Positions 46,988-58,271 of a DNA stretch of 64,000 nt are shown here, one piece after another. The number at the start of each line of letters is the position of its first letter. The first letter of the stretch is position 1. The position numbers and the translations under genes are program-made. The DNA is from Sycobia sp. Sy_11 (taxonomy: Eukaryota; Arthropoda; Insecta; Hymenoptera; Epichrysomallidae), in assembly GCA_018907035.1 (NCBI GenBank), contig JACCIC010000142.1, forward strand, positions 1,235,001 through 1,299,000. The letters run 5' to 3'. Under the pieces are notes generated by a model. The model had not been told where the DNA came from. It did no database searches and worked only from the letters and a program-made list of their open reading frames with translations.

Positions 46988-47094
46988 TATATACAAATAT
47001 ATAAACGTATTAACACTCAGCGATTGCCCTGAGAATATCTATGGGTCTATTTATTTCTTCTATATACGTGTATATTTTTATTGACTGCCCGGAC

Positions 47095-47255
47095 AGCGGT
47101 GCCATACGTTCGCCTCCTTTTTCTTCCTTCTCTATTTTCCAGACTCTCTCCTCTTCATTCGATATGCACTTTCCCACACTCGAAAAATTTCACTGGGAAT
47201 TATATGGATCGACACGCTATGACAATTTCACCTACCCATTGTATATGTATATATA
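47095..47255. repeat. duplicated segment X, copy 1
   Basis: It matches 48660-48796 in order: TTTTCCTTC, TTTTC..AGACTCT, CCTCTTCATTCGA, CTCGAAAAAT and GCTATG.CAATTTC. It is followed by TA-rich sequence and then the mariner deletion element. Confidence 0.7.
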
Positions 47256-48041
47256 ACGTCTGATCAAATTTGACACCATAATTTAACCATTTTCAAAATT
47301 TGAACACCATATCTCTATTAGTGTGTTTTTGTCAGCTGTTTATTTGCGACGCAAAAAGCTTGTCTGGCGATATTGACTGTGTACTCATAGTCCGTTCTCC
47401 GCAACAGATTTATTAGTTTCGAAATGAGGAAAAGTCACAGGGAGCCAATAACTTTCGCTTGATGCTTGGCCAAAAAAGCAGACACAATCATGTTGGAATG
47501 TGCCGGAGCATTATCGTGGTGAAGAAACCTTAAATTGTTTGCCCACGAATCCGGTTGTTTTCGACGAATTGCTTCATGTAGACGCTTCAAAACGAACTGA
47601 ACCACCCTATGATAATCGAAAAACATGATGATCATCATCTTGATTTCAGTGGATGAGCGATTTGCATGAGGAAAGTTTTCGACGACTTCACGACCTTCAC
47701 TGAATACTTCGTGCCACTGAAACACTTGCATTCGCAATAAATTAGACTACCTGAAAACACTTCTGCAACATTTTCAACGATTCCGTACCAGTAATCTCAT
47801 TGGAAACACAAAATTCCAGGTACACTCGTTTATCAACTTTTTTTTTCATAGTCAATATCGCCGGACAAATTTTTTGCCTCGTAGACAAACAGCTGACAAA
47901 CACGCACACTATATATGGCGCTCAAATTTCAAGCGGACTTCAAAAATGGTTGTACCAATATATGAAAAAAAGTTTTATCGAAAAAAAATTTTACGCGCGA
48001 TGTTCAAATGCACCAGTCTGGGTCACATTTGTTCATATGGT
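47256..48041 (-). mobile_element. mariner-type deletion element
   Basis: The ends TGATCAAATTTGACACC (47261) and, inverted, TGAACAAATGTGACCC (from 48034) form imperfect TIRs. Subterminal inverted repeats (GCGCCATA...GTGTGTTTGTCAGCTG) are also clear at about 47300-47345 and 47885-47935. Inside, on the minus strand, are fragments of one transposase: VFQWHEVFSEGREVV, an internal deletion, MIIMFFDYHRVV, then LKRLHEAIRRKQPDSWANN and FLHHDNAPAHSNMIVSAFLAK (second catalytic aspartate, about 47520). The first and third catalytic blocks are missing. Confidence 0.78.
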
Positions 48042-48075
48042 ATATATCCGGTGTAGTTGCAGGACACAATAATAT
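48036..48075. repeat. duplicated segment Y, copy 1
   Basis: TATATCCGGTGTAGTTGCAG followed by GACACAATAAT matches 49009-49040 (TATATCCGGTGTACTTGCTG). Together with segment X it forms a duplicated X-(TA)-Y unit; copy 2 lacks the mariner and has a long (TA)n in its place. Confidence 0.68.
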
Positions 48076-48279
48076 ATGCCAAATATTCGTGTAAAATCTT
48101 CCGACATAGATTAAGAAAAACATTAATTACATCACACTATAACATCTTAATACAATGGACCATTAACATGAATAACAAAGGCCATTTTATATACATCCCT
48201 CTAATTAACAGCATGTTTTTTTTATGTCATTTAACGTCGCTCTATTTATGCTTCCAACTACCGGTGCTAATTAGTGACG

Positions 48280-48415
48280 GAGGTCTACGATGTGCACATA
48301 TAAATTATTACACTGGTGTCTGTGTCAATCGGCCGAGACCGGGATTTGAATTTGGATCACCAAGTTACTAGTCCTTCGCTCTAGCGATTGAACAATCGTA
48401 GGCTTCTTTTTAACA
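48280..48415 (-). mobile_element. tRNA-derived SINE-like sequence
   Basis: On the minus strand, CAATCGCTAGAGCGAAGG resembles a Pol III A box and AAATTCAAATCCC a B box about 30 bases later, with ACTAGTAAC in the position of an anticodon loop. The CTCGGCCGATTGACACAG downstream is not tRNA. No clean cloverleaf can be drawn, so it is a tRNA-like pseudogene or the head of a SINE rather than a working tRNA. Confidence 0.5.
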
Positions 48416-48791
48416 GCATGTATAGCTTACATAAAATATATCTAAAACTGAAAAATAATAATAAATAAATAGTTTTGACGGGAATACAGCTTAATAAAAT
48501 AATGGTATTATTAATAAAGAACCGAGTTTATTTTCACATCATCGTCCAAATGTGGATTCATAAAAAACATTAATTATCTTACATCATCGATGTTTTTAGT
48601 GACATTCTTCTGCTATTTATTTTCACAATTCATCATTACTAAAAAACAGCAAGTATGAACTGGCGACGCCCTTTTCCTTCCTATTTTTCAGACTCTTTCC
48701 TCTTCATTCGACCTGCACAGGCTCGAAAAATTGATGGGATTTACCTGAATTTGATCGCTATGGCAATTTCGTCTGCCCTTTTACTTGTATC

Positions 48792-49012
<221 letters not shown>

Positions 49013-49359
49013 GGTGTACTTGCTGGACGCAATAATTTTGATTAAACCAAATTTCGATTTTATTTTAGTAACCGTTCATTATGTAGTACCGTCTGCTGAT
49101 TCAGCCTATGGTATTGACATTGTCGAAGCCGACCATGTAAACACGTGCGGTCAATGGAATTGCCAGCGAGGCTGAATTTCGAGACTTGCGGCGCACATGA
49201 TGTACAACATACGATTATTAATATACCAATATTAAGAAATATACTGAAGTTTAAACACTATATTATTAAAACTTGAATCCTATAAAGTAAAAAGACTGGA
49301 ACATTTAGCAAGAATTCTGCCGTGTGGCACGTAGCTGCTACGGTATCAAAAGGTGATCG

Positions 49360-50580
49360 CTTCCAGAAGACTCCTTAATCCAAAAAGGGCCTGAGAAATT
49401 AACTCCAATGTTTTGAAAAGGAGGAGCAAATAATATTCAAATAGCCCTGAGTGGTATGTCGAGCAGTATTTAATAAATTATATTTCGCATTATCTAAAAA
49501 CGATTACCTTACCATCCACCTCGAATAAATAATTTTGGACAAGCACAGAATTAAATAACGAACATGACTTTATCGCTGGTATTTGAAAGTAAGACTTCCT
49601 AGCCCGAAAAGCTCAGATACTTCTGTAAAAATAGTGGTCTGTCCAATAATGTTCTGTCAAAATAGTAACAAACATTTTGTTGTTGCTAGAAGTGCTAATG
49701 ATAATTGAACTTGAAAATGAAATGCGTCAACAACAGGACTCCATTGTAACCCAGGGTCGGAGCAGTTCCTTCTCATTCGAGTCTTTAAAATCATCTTCAG
49801 AAATCAATAAATTGAAGTTCCTGCAAGTTACTGCGCATTTTCTAGCAGACCTATCGGCAGAACTAAGCATTTCAGTAAGTTCATGATATGCGTATACAGC
49901 TTCAGCCGCTGTATCTCCGCCAGCTAAGAAATCATCAACATAAAATAATTTTCGATCCAATTGTACATGAACGTGTGACGAAATTATCTAATTCTTCTAT
50001 GCAAACATTTACCAAAATTGGAACTGATACTGTTCAAGAGGTAAAAATATATTAAAACTCGAGAAGATACATTGCCATTTAGTGTCAGTAAGGTCGACAA
50101 GCATTTAATAAAAATTTTGAACTATATCATACAAATACATATTTAAAAACACACGTCCTAATAATATTAGAACAGCGATGTCTTCCTGCGGTCCTAGACC
50201 AGAATATAAAAATTTGTGTCAAGAATTTTCTGGTTTATCCTTTTGTGAAACATTAAAGACAACTCTTACTTTGTTTTAACGTCCTGCTTGAATACTGGAT
50301 GATGAGGCAAAGATAAATTCTCATGAAAGCCGTATTCATCTGATGGAAGAAATTAAATAGACCCAAGGTCCACATATTCTTGCATCAAAGCGGTGCAAAA
50401 TTCAGGTTGTTTAAAAAAACGACGTTCTAATCGATTCATACAAGCCTTGTCCATTCTGTCTAAACCTATAATCGTAGGTTGATTGCAAAAAGGCAGTTGA
50501 ACTGTAAGGTGATGATAATAATGATAATAATGATGATAATAATAATGATAATGTAACAACTCAGTGACTGCTTTAGAGAC
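49360..50580 (-). pseudogene. BEL/Pao pol relic, copy 2
   Basis: From 50560 down, the minus strand reads LPFCNQPTIIGLDRMDKACM, LERRFFKQPEFCTALMQEYV (RT fingers), then KLFYVDDFLAGGDTAAEAVY (about 49950, the RT active-site block with YVDD intact), AYHELTEML, and, after a deletion, FKTLELISQALFG-like and GVNFSGPFLD-like integrase sequence at about 49400. Frame changes are frequent. It matches the relic at 35300-37260 in gene order but not closely enough to call one a recent copy of the other. Confidence 0.8.
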
Positions 50581-51070
50581 TAGGTGTTACGTCGTAATAT
50601 TATAAAGTCTTCATATACGTGCCAATAGAAATATGTACTTATATTAAAAATCAATGTTAAATTTCCCATGAATTTTTTCAATAGCAATTTAAAGCATCTA
50701 TGCATCAAAGTAGTTGTACCATATAAATAATTTTCAACTTCCATAGAAACATCTGCATTATTATTGCCATTTTCAAAACCCTCCATCAATATTAACATTT
50801 GGACGGCACGTTTATCATAACAAGGGACAGTTCAAATGGTTTAATTGCCATCCCTTCATGATCCTTCTAATGAAAGCTCGATGTGCATTCATTCAACTCT
50901 TAACATTTTAACCCCGCCTGTGACTTTAAGCCCAGCAGTTGACTTAGAGCGAGGCATAGAAGATACATTTTTTTAAAAATAACTTCAATAAAGTCAAATC
51001 ATAATAAAGTTTCATATGTTTAATTTCATTCTTAAAATATCGAATATAAAAGATTATTATTTTATTTCGC
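50581..51070. other. no recognisable gene
   Basis: AT-rich, with short frames only and no domain that I can name. Confidence 0.5.
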
Positions 51071-51580
51071 AATAAAGTTAAAGAAAAAAAGTGGGGTCCT
51101 ATAAATGTTTAATAATCAATTTAGAGTGGGGTTGGGGTATATAAAGTAGCATTCTGCGTTTTTCATTTTAGTTTATTTCCTGAGAATGAACAGTAGCGGT
51201 TCGAAACGTCGGACAAGAATGTGATCCTAAATTTAAGCTGGTGGGGGCAGTCAGGTTGTCCTTTAGTATCATAGTATAAGGACTTTTATTTATTTATTTT
51301 TTATTTTACTTATTATTGTATTTTTATTTTCATTTTTATTTTATTATTACTTTTAGTTTATTTTTATTTTTAAATTTCTGATACAATTTATTGTAATAAT
51401 AAGTTTTATTTCACATTCCTTTTTTTCAAGTTTTATTCACGGGGATGATCATAAACAAGGACAGTCTGACTGTCATTATTTTAACTACTATATGATAATA
51501 TAAAGACTGTAAGACTGATAAAAATATTTATTAATTTAATTCAGAACAGTCGACATAAGTACAATTTTTAATTTTAATTT
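51071..51580 (+). mobile_element. Penelope terminal region, copy 2
   Basis: Same order as 32755-33200: GGGGTATATAAAGTAGC, hammerhead-like motif (51180), GGTGGGGGCAGTCAGGTTGT, the TTATT-rich run and the end AAAAATATTTATTAATTTAA. No RT or GIY-YIG coding precedes it, so it is a solo or truncated terminal repeat. Confidence 0.7.
51179..51214 (+). ncRNA. hammerhead-like ribozyme motif, copy 2
   Basis: CCTGAGAATGAAC-AGTAGCG-GTTC-GAAACGTCGG has a perfect GAAC/GTTC stem II and GAAAC. Its core differs from CUGANGA at one base (G8 to A). Copy 1 (32869) has that G but has lost the first C, so a combined ancestor would fit the consensus. Confidence 0.52.
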
Positions 51581-52052
51581 AGATCAGAGAATGTCACGTT
51601 GCTTGCTGTGTAAGCATAATATATTTATATATTGCAATCAGAATTCATACAGGCATGGATCTGTATATATTTTTCTCGCTGTATATATATTTTCCTAGCT
51701 TGCAGCTATTAGATGTAATAACAGAGGAGTTACAGTAACACGATTGGGACATTAACTTTTATTAATAAGGGACTAATACGGAATTTGTGATGAAGCAAAT
51801 CATTTTTACTTCATCATCAAGTAGTGTCAGGCAGCCACTTACTATCAGTACCTTACTGCTAAGATACTGTGCATCTCTGTGCAAAAGACCTAAAATGGAC
51901 GCCTATTCGTGTTACACAGCTTTGAACTTGTTCGCGGCTGTTTTCCGCAATTTTTCTCCTTATTTACTTATTACGTACTGGGCGAAAAATAGATGGGGAA
52001 CGTTTTGCCGTAAGTTTTTACGGGTCGCAGATCCTACGGTTTGGGCGCCATT

Positions 52053-53001
52053 TGTAACTGCAGTTTTACAGCTACAATTGCCGGCTAGATGAGGGAGCCT
52101 TAGTGTGTGCGTGTGTGCATGACTACCACGGTGCACCGTCTGGATCCGTCGATTACTGTAAAGGGGAAAGTGAAAACAGACACGGGAAGACTGAATTTAA
52201 ATAATGGTATAGTTACAAATTCAAAAGACGCATGTTTTCTTTTTATCACTTAGATACAACGTCGAACAGAAAGATATTAAATACAAACTAACAATCCCGA
52301 TGGATTACATATACTATACGCGATCGTTCGCGGGGGGAGTGTAAGAGGGTGGACAGGCGTTATACGGAGAGCATGGACGCGGATGCGCGAGGTGCCCGTG
52401 TTCGCTTGATACAACGACGGTGGGGCTTGACTCATGTACTTTCTCACTCTCTCTCGCGAGAGGAGATCAAAATATACGGAATTGCTACAAAGGGTACTTG
52501 CCCTGTCGACTTAACTGGTGCCGCTGCTGTCTCCATCTCTCTCTCTCTCTCTCTCTCTTGTTCGGTGCACCGAGCCTCGGTATGCGGCTTTTGTGCCGCC
52601 GCGTGATCTCTGTCTATCTCGAATGCACTCTGTCACTGGCTCCTATGTGGCACCTGTCCTGACATCTATGGCGACGGTGTCCGTCGCTGGGAAAGACACG
52701 GGTGTGTCTTTCTGGCCCCTGCTGGATGGATATGAAGCGCTCAACATGGCTCCTAGCCTCAGTGCCGTTCAAAGAGCACTCAAAATCAGGTGCTAAATCT
52801 ACAGGTGTGCTGGCGGGCTGGTGGCTGGAACGAGAGGCGTCGAGTCTCTTTGACGTCCGGGATGAGAAAAAGGAACGCCCTGATGTTTCGATTTGCAAGT
52901 TGCAGACTTGCGGATCACGAGTGCGGTATTCGCGATCACCCGCGAACACTCGCGGTTTTGACCAAACGCGTAAATACGCAACCGAAAAATGGGCGGTCAC
53001 A
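52053..53001 (-). repeat. Gypsy-type LTR, minus strand (LTR C)
   Basis: Read from 53001 down it starts TGTGACCGCCC and ends GTTACA at 52053. It is followed by AATGGCGCCCAAACC, which parallels the LTR end and primer-binding site of copy B (GTTACA then TGGCGCTCAACAC). Its length of 949 bases is close to the 873 of copy B, and it also carries a (GA)n tract on its sense strand (52559-52536). Internal leader sequence continues down to about 51780. No gag or pol follows. Confidence 0.68.

Positions 53002-53057
<56 letters not shown>
53002..53057. repeat. (TA)n between two head-to-head LTR starts
   Basis: TA tract with one GTA break. The TGTGAC ends of the minus-strand LTR at 53001 and the plus-strand fragment at 53058 both point away from it. 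Confidence 0.9.
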
Positions 53058-53060
<3 letters not shown>

Positions 53061-53270
53061 GACGTTGTCACAAAGCACCCGAGCCGACTCGTCCAACAAA
53101 ATGAAAAAACATACGCGCCATCCCATGGCGAGAGTAACCCGCAAGGCGTTTGCGCTCCATCACGCCTTGTACTCGGTACTGTCTCTCGCCCTCTCATCTC
53201 ACTGCTCTACGAGTCAGGCGCGCAGACGTCTGCTAAAAAGAAGTGAAGAGAGGCTATGGATGGACTGAAT
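53058..53270 (+). repeat. LTR-like fragment beginning TGTGACG (LTR D)
   Basis: It starts TGTGACGTTGTCACA, a small palindrome, and aligns with the minus-strand fragment ending at 28381. It fades after about 53270. 53271-54550 holds no gene that I can support. Confidence 0.55.
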
Positions 53271-54555
53271 ACTATTCATCATTGCCAAGCAGCGGGATGG
53301 TAACGAAACGGATAAAAAAAAATTCAATCACATTCGGGAAAGAAAATTCACAACTCCAAAGATGATAAGAAAGTCAGTTTCTATCTACAAGAAAAATCTA
53401 TTTGTGAGAGAAAAATTTATTGCTGATGATCGTTATGAGATACGTCACATTTCTAACGTTTCATTACACTAATCTCTAATTCATTATTTTTTTTTAGTTA
53501 TTATAACTAGTATTAACTCCAACGAAAAAAACGATGTATATCAAAAATTGTTATGCAGTCACAGAGAAAAAGAAAATAAAGCCATCAGAACACTTATGTA
53601 TTAGAAATAGATCTAATCAAATAGAAGGGAGGCTGAAACTATTTACAACCAATTTAAATCGCTATAAACCGTCCCTGATGGTCAAATTGCGGGGATATAT
53701 TGGTTGCACAACGGATAACAATTCAAGAAGCATACCAAAGTATGATATGATAAGAAGTTTATGCTTCTCAACAATCCATTAAAACAGGAGAAGAAATGAT
53801 AGCACTACTATATTAGAGCTTTCTTCTCCAGTGCAGTAAATCACATCATGTTACATGAAAGGATGCAATTCTATTCTCGAAGTAAATTGAACCCTTCGTC
53901 TCAAAGAGAAAACTTATTTCTGCCTTAAGTATCATATTATTAGGATAAGTAAAACTAATTCAAATTTATATTTTTAGTATAAGACTCGAATAGTTATACA
54001 TTAGACATAAGTTAGTTATAACTTACAAGTTTAATAAATTAATAGAATGAACTTAAAATTATAAATTAAAATTAATAGAATAAATAATAGAGGTGTAATG
54101 TTCCTTCTCCTTCCGCTTTATTTTTATTGGAATTTTCTGAGGTTTTCAGGATACGTGATTCGGATGCAGGAACGTATCAGGACAAGTTTTCGGGTGAATG
54201 ATTTGATACTCATTTTCTTTATGTTTCAATAAAAAGAACAAAATATATTTTCCTATAAATTATGCAATAAATACATAAAAAAAATAGTAACAAATTTTAT
54301 AATAAAAAAAATAAGAAATAACTTCTACTCTATTGGCATCTCGGTGTAGATACCCTGCAACACAAAAAATAACGATTTATAAATTAATTATTAGCGCTGG
54401 CATTTTATTTTATTTTCTGTCTACTTATTAATTGGCTTATCTAAATTTCTACGAATTCAGACGGCCTTGACCCAGTGATTGCTCGCTTTGTTTACTCTAT
54501 TTATTTAAACGGTTTATAGAAGCGGTCCGTCTATTTACATGGAGTTTCATTCGTA

Positions 54556-55178
54556 ATATCGGAATAAATCTTTATTCTCTCTTTTATATCACGCTAAGGT
54601 GCGCCTTAGCTAGTGATATATAAGAGTTTGGTGTTTCTCTCAGGAATAAGCATTTCTTTTTCCTTAGTAAGACTCCGTTTTCCTTTTGATTTATTTTACA
54701 GAATTTACTTCTTATATTTATAATATTAGTCGATCAACGTTATGATGACTTGCAGATTTTCGGTCGCCGGTCGGTCTGGCATGAATCCGAGGTGCACCTC
54801 GTGATTAATAGCCGTCTGGTAATTTAATTCGACGAAAAGGAGTGCCTTTTCCCCGAATTAAATTAGGTCGATTTTAATTTTATCTCCCGGCGGCTTTTCT
54901 GGATTATTTCCTATGTGAAAAAGAATTACTTTATCAGAAGTCGGGAGCGCCCGTTCTTCTGAGTCGGTAATTTTTAACTCTTTTCTTACGAATAAAGGGG
55001 TGTTTCCTTTGGCCTCGAGAAAGAGTTTTTTTCATCTAGGAAAATACAGAATATTACCCGTCGGTAGATGACAGTTCTCTTCGTCACTCAGGAGGTATCC
55101 TTCCTCGACGAGTGCCGAAAACGAACCGTGCTCTTTACAAAATTTAGCGTACTTTTATACACGAAAAAAGTACGTTAA
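54556..55178. other. cluster of strong stem-loops, unassigned
   Basis: Stem-loops read directly from the sequence are:
- GAATAAA-TC-TTTATTC;
- 54579-54626, a stem of about 21 bp with a TGCG loop;
- CGAGGTGCACCTCG (54788-54801);
- 54820-54865, a 12-bp perfect outer stem TAATTTAATTCG and 6-bp inner stem AAAAGG with loop AGTG;
- 54934-54962, TCAGAA and CGGG stems;
- 54976-55027, a stem of about 10 bp plus an inner AAAGG;
- 55032-55071, a 7-bp stem;
- 55144-55178, 13 bp with one G-U.
No coding frame of note runs through it, and I cannot name a family. Confidence 0.75.
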
Positions 55179-56759
55179 CAAAAATCTGATTGGTTATTAT
55201 TTATTTAAAAATACGGTGATATTGTTCCTATTGGTTAAATTACTTTAGTCTACCTATTCTACTCTATGTTGTGTTTGTTTGTTTATTTATAGCAATCATT
55301 TCGTGTATATGTCTGCCTGTTTATTATGATCTTAAATTTATAATAATTCTTGTCACAGTAATAAGTTAATTTATCCTACTCTTTTTCCCGTTACAGAGGT
55401 ATCAACATATACTCGGTTACTACTCTATAGATGGTAAATGACGAAAATGCTTAAGTGAGTCATTGGTTTTTTTTCAGAGATATTCATTATGAATCTACTT
55501 GATTAAAATCTGTACAAACTTTTGCAGTATATGTGGCGCTTAAATGTTACACCATTAGTGTCATGTGTATAAATCATTCTATAATGTTGTGAATCATACC
55601 ATTTGGAAACATAAAATACCATCCTTAAATGTATATGTCCTTATCTTTTCCCTTGGAAACTAGATTCTTAAGTGATTTAGAAGTATTATATATAAATGAA
55701 ATGTGAGCGGACCTACAGCAATGTATGTAAGATTGAATTATTGAGGTTATATAATTTACTAAGCTAAATGCCAAGATGAACTGCATAACATCAACCTAGG
55801 TACTATCAAATAGTTAAAAATAATCTTAAGGAGCATAATTTGTTCAGGTGATAGCTTTTGTCGAGAACTTCTAATGATATAAAAAAAATAATGACGAGTA
55901 ATACTGTAAATCATAATTAGTATAAAAAAGGAGAAACATGAAATAAGTTTTTGTAAGACAAAATTTTATCGTAATTGTCTTCAAGTTAGTAAGGATTATT
56001 CATTATTCAGTATGCGACTGACCTAAAAGTGAAAGGGTTGCAAAGGAGCTTAAGTACAGAAGCTTAACCAGCGGAAAGGTGGAATACATAAATAAAACAC
56101 TGCAGTCAGGATGAAAGATTTTTTTGTCAGTTTCATATACAAGTTGAAATGCAAAAAATAAATAAGAAATTGTGCATATCCTTTTATATGTGTGTTAAAA
56201 TAAAAAAAAGGAAACATTTTTTTTTCAAAAATCTTTAGATGAATATTTAAGCCAGTGTTACTGTACATGTAAAATTCTTTTTTCTTTTATGTCTAGTTTG
56301 TAAATGATACGAAATTAAATTAAATTAAATCAAAGTCAAGTGTTCATTTAGAAATTGCAAGCTAATTTTTTTTACTTTGTAAAGCTTGCATAAGTATAAT
56401 TAGAAAAATGATGAAATAAAATTATAATATCTTTTTTTAAATAATTTTGTGTGTAAATTGTGCCAAACTTAAGAAAAAAAAAGAATAATAAGAAGGTGAT
56501 ATGCGTCAACTATAACACTTCATTGTCTGTATTCTAATAATCTCAGAAGCTTCGACAAGAAGTTATAATTGATAGATACTGGTCAAATTGAGAAATCAAG
56601 ATTTTAATAAATTATTATAAGTTACATGACCATCATGCCATACTTAAATAAATTTGTAAGCTAATGTGAAAAAATTTTAATAAATATGTCATTTTAATTT
56701 ATTTCAAAAGTTGAAAGAAAGGTTTATCGAATTACAAGGAAATTCTTTTTTTTTGGGAT
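55179..56759. other. AT-rich, no recognisable gene
   Basis: No domain, repeat family or long frame that I can support. Confidence 0.6.
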
Positions 56760-57324
56760 GAACTATCCCCCCCTCTGGCGTAGTTTGCTTCCACGAAAAT
56801 TCGGGAGACGAGCGGCCCGCTTCACTTTGCTCTGGATGTTTGAGGTAAACAGGAAGGTAAAGGGAGTAAACCAGAGTGTAAAGAAAAAGGGAGAGATCGA
56901 AAGAACAGGAGAAAAATAAAGGGACGTGAAGAAGTAATAAAGACAGCGAGGGAATAGAAGGAGTAAAGATAATAGGAGTGATTGAAGAACAGGGGAGATA
57001 CCAAAGAACGAGGAAAAAAAAGCAAAGCCGTACACAGAGAAGGGAGCCAGAGGGGACCGCTGGTCTCCTTCCCTTATATCAAGAACATCCTTGACAGAGC
57101 TGCAGCCCCCTTCCCCCAGCAGGCCCAGGAACTTCCTCAGGCTGCTATCGATGACTGCGCAGCGCGTGGTGTAGGAAGGGGTCGAACAGTCGGATTGGCA
57201 GTGGCGACGAACGTGGTGCTCGCGTGACATGCGCGTCTCTGAACTGTACCGGGTGTAGACTTAGTGGAAAATAAAGCGCGTGTGTGCGCTCGAGAAGGTG
57301 AGTCAACAAAGTAAATTTTTCATC

Positions 57325-57327
<3 letters not shown>
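56760..57327. other. purine-rich, GC-richer block ending CATCACA
   Basis: On the plus strand 56835-57058 is strongly purine-biased. 57060-57240 is GC-rich; AATAAA occurs at about 57270 and the block ends CATCACA (57327) at a (TA)n tract. A minus-strand frame of 155 codons (57230-56763) exists but has no domain and follows the composition bias. It may be an LTR of another retrotransposon, either ending CACA on plus or starting TGTGATG on minus. Confidence 0.4.

Positions 57328-57375
<48 letters not shown>
57328..57375. repeat. (TA)n tract
   Basis: Pure TA run between CATCACA and the TGTGACG start of the Gypsy copy B LTR. Confidence 0.95.
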
Positions 57376-57378
<3 letters not shown>

Positions 57379-57542
57379 GACGGAGATCGCCAGTGCCGCA
57401 TACGCTTGCTATCCCACGTCCCTATGCTCTCTCTCCCGTCGTAGCCTGCATAAATATGTTTATATAATATCTGTTTTCATATCTAAATAGTTAGCATGTA
57501 GTTTATTACAGGCCGAGGCACGGATACAGTGTCCAGGAGGTA

Positions 57543-57592
<50 letters not shown>

Positions 57593-58248
57593 GGGAGTAG
57601 GGAAAGATCATCGCGCGCGAAGTTTTTGAGTAGACAAAGGACTGCCGTGCTACATGCAAGTAAATTTTTGAGCGAGAGATGACCTTCCTCGAGTTCCACT
57701 GTCGTCTTGATTCATGAGGTTCCTTTTCGGGCCTTCTTTTGTGCTATTCGCGTTCTTTGCCGCCCTCCAGGTTAAGATTCGCGAAGTTCGTCCCGCGAAC
57801 GTAGTTGCAGGGCTCGAGCTAACAAGCCTGCCCCTGTCTGTGCGGAGTGACCGCCTCATCCCTGGGCTGCCGACGAGCGGAAACACCGTCCTCACGTCTA
57901 CCGAGAGCGTGCTACCGTACGTTTAGGGCTTGCCGCCGCCGCTTTCTGTCACCAGCGCACGACACTTTGGCACCCCGATTGTAAGTGGCAGCCCGCTATT
58001 CTCTCTCTCTCTCTCTCTCTCTCTCTTCCCTGACTCCGCGCAGATCGGCCTACGCACCGCGAGCTAGTTTTCTTTTACTCGTTTCTCTTTTCATTCGTTT
58101 CCTTGACCTGACACTTGCGACGTTTCGCCTTTCGTGGACCGCCCCTCTCCTTCGCCGAGTCGAATCGGGGTTAAGCCCAGCCGACACATCTTCTGCAACG
58201 GCCTTACCCGCCATCCTCGTGTTCGAGGCGGGCACGTGCACCGTTACA
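57376..58248 (+). repeat. Gypsy 5' LTR, copy B (873 bp)
   Basis: It starts TGTGACGGAG and ends ACCGTTACA. (GA)n at 57545-57591 and (CT)n at 58001-58026 sit in the same places as in copy A, as do the two GTAAGT sites (57540 and 57981). Confidence 0.85.
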
Positions 58249-58271
58249 TGGCGCTCAACACAATCTCGGGG
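58249..58271 (+). promoter_or_regulatory. retrotransposon primer-binding site
   Basis: TGGCGCTCAACACAATCTCG follows immediately on the LTR end. TGG at this position is the usual start of a sequence complementary to a tRNA 3' end. I do not name the tRNA. Confidence 0.6.

Noticed and set aside
48280..48415. Functional tRNA gene
   Set aside because: The stems do not pair well enough for a cloverleaf and the acceptor ends are not complementary.
51787..52092. 101-codon plus-strand frame
   Set aside because: It lies antisense across the LTR end and primer-binding site of a minus-strand Gypsy LTR; no domain.
53534..53782. 82-codon plus-strand frame
   Set aside because: No recognisable motif, no splice borders matching EXT2, and no sign of conservation that I can see.
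56763..57230. 155-codon minus-strand frame
   Set aside because: Openness follows from the purine/pyrimidine bias of the block; no domain or splice context.
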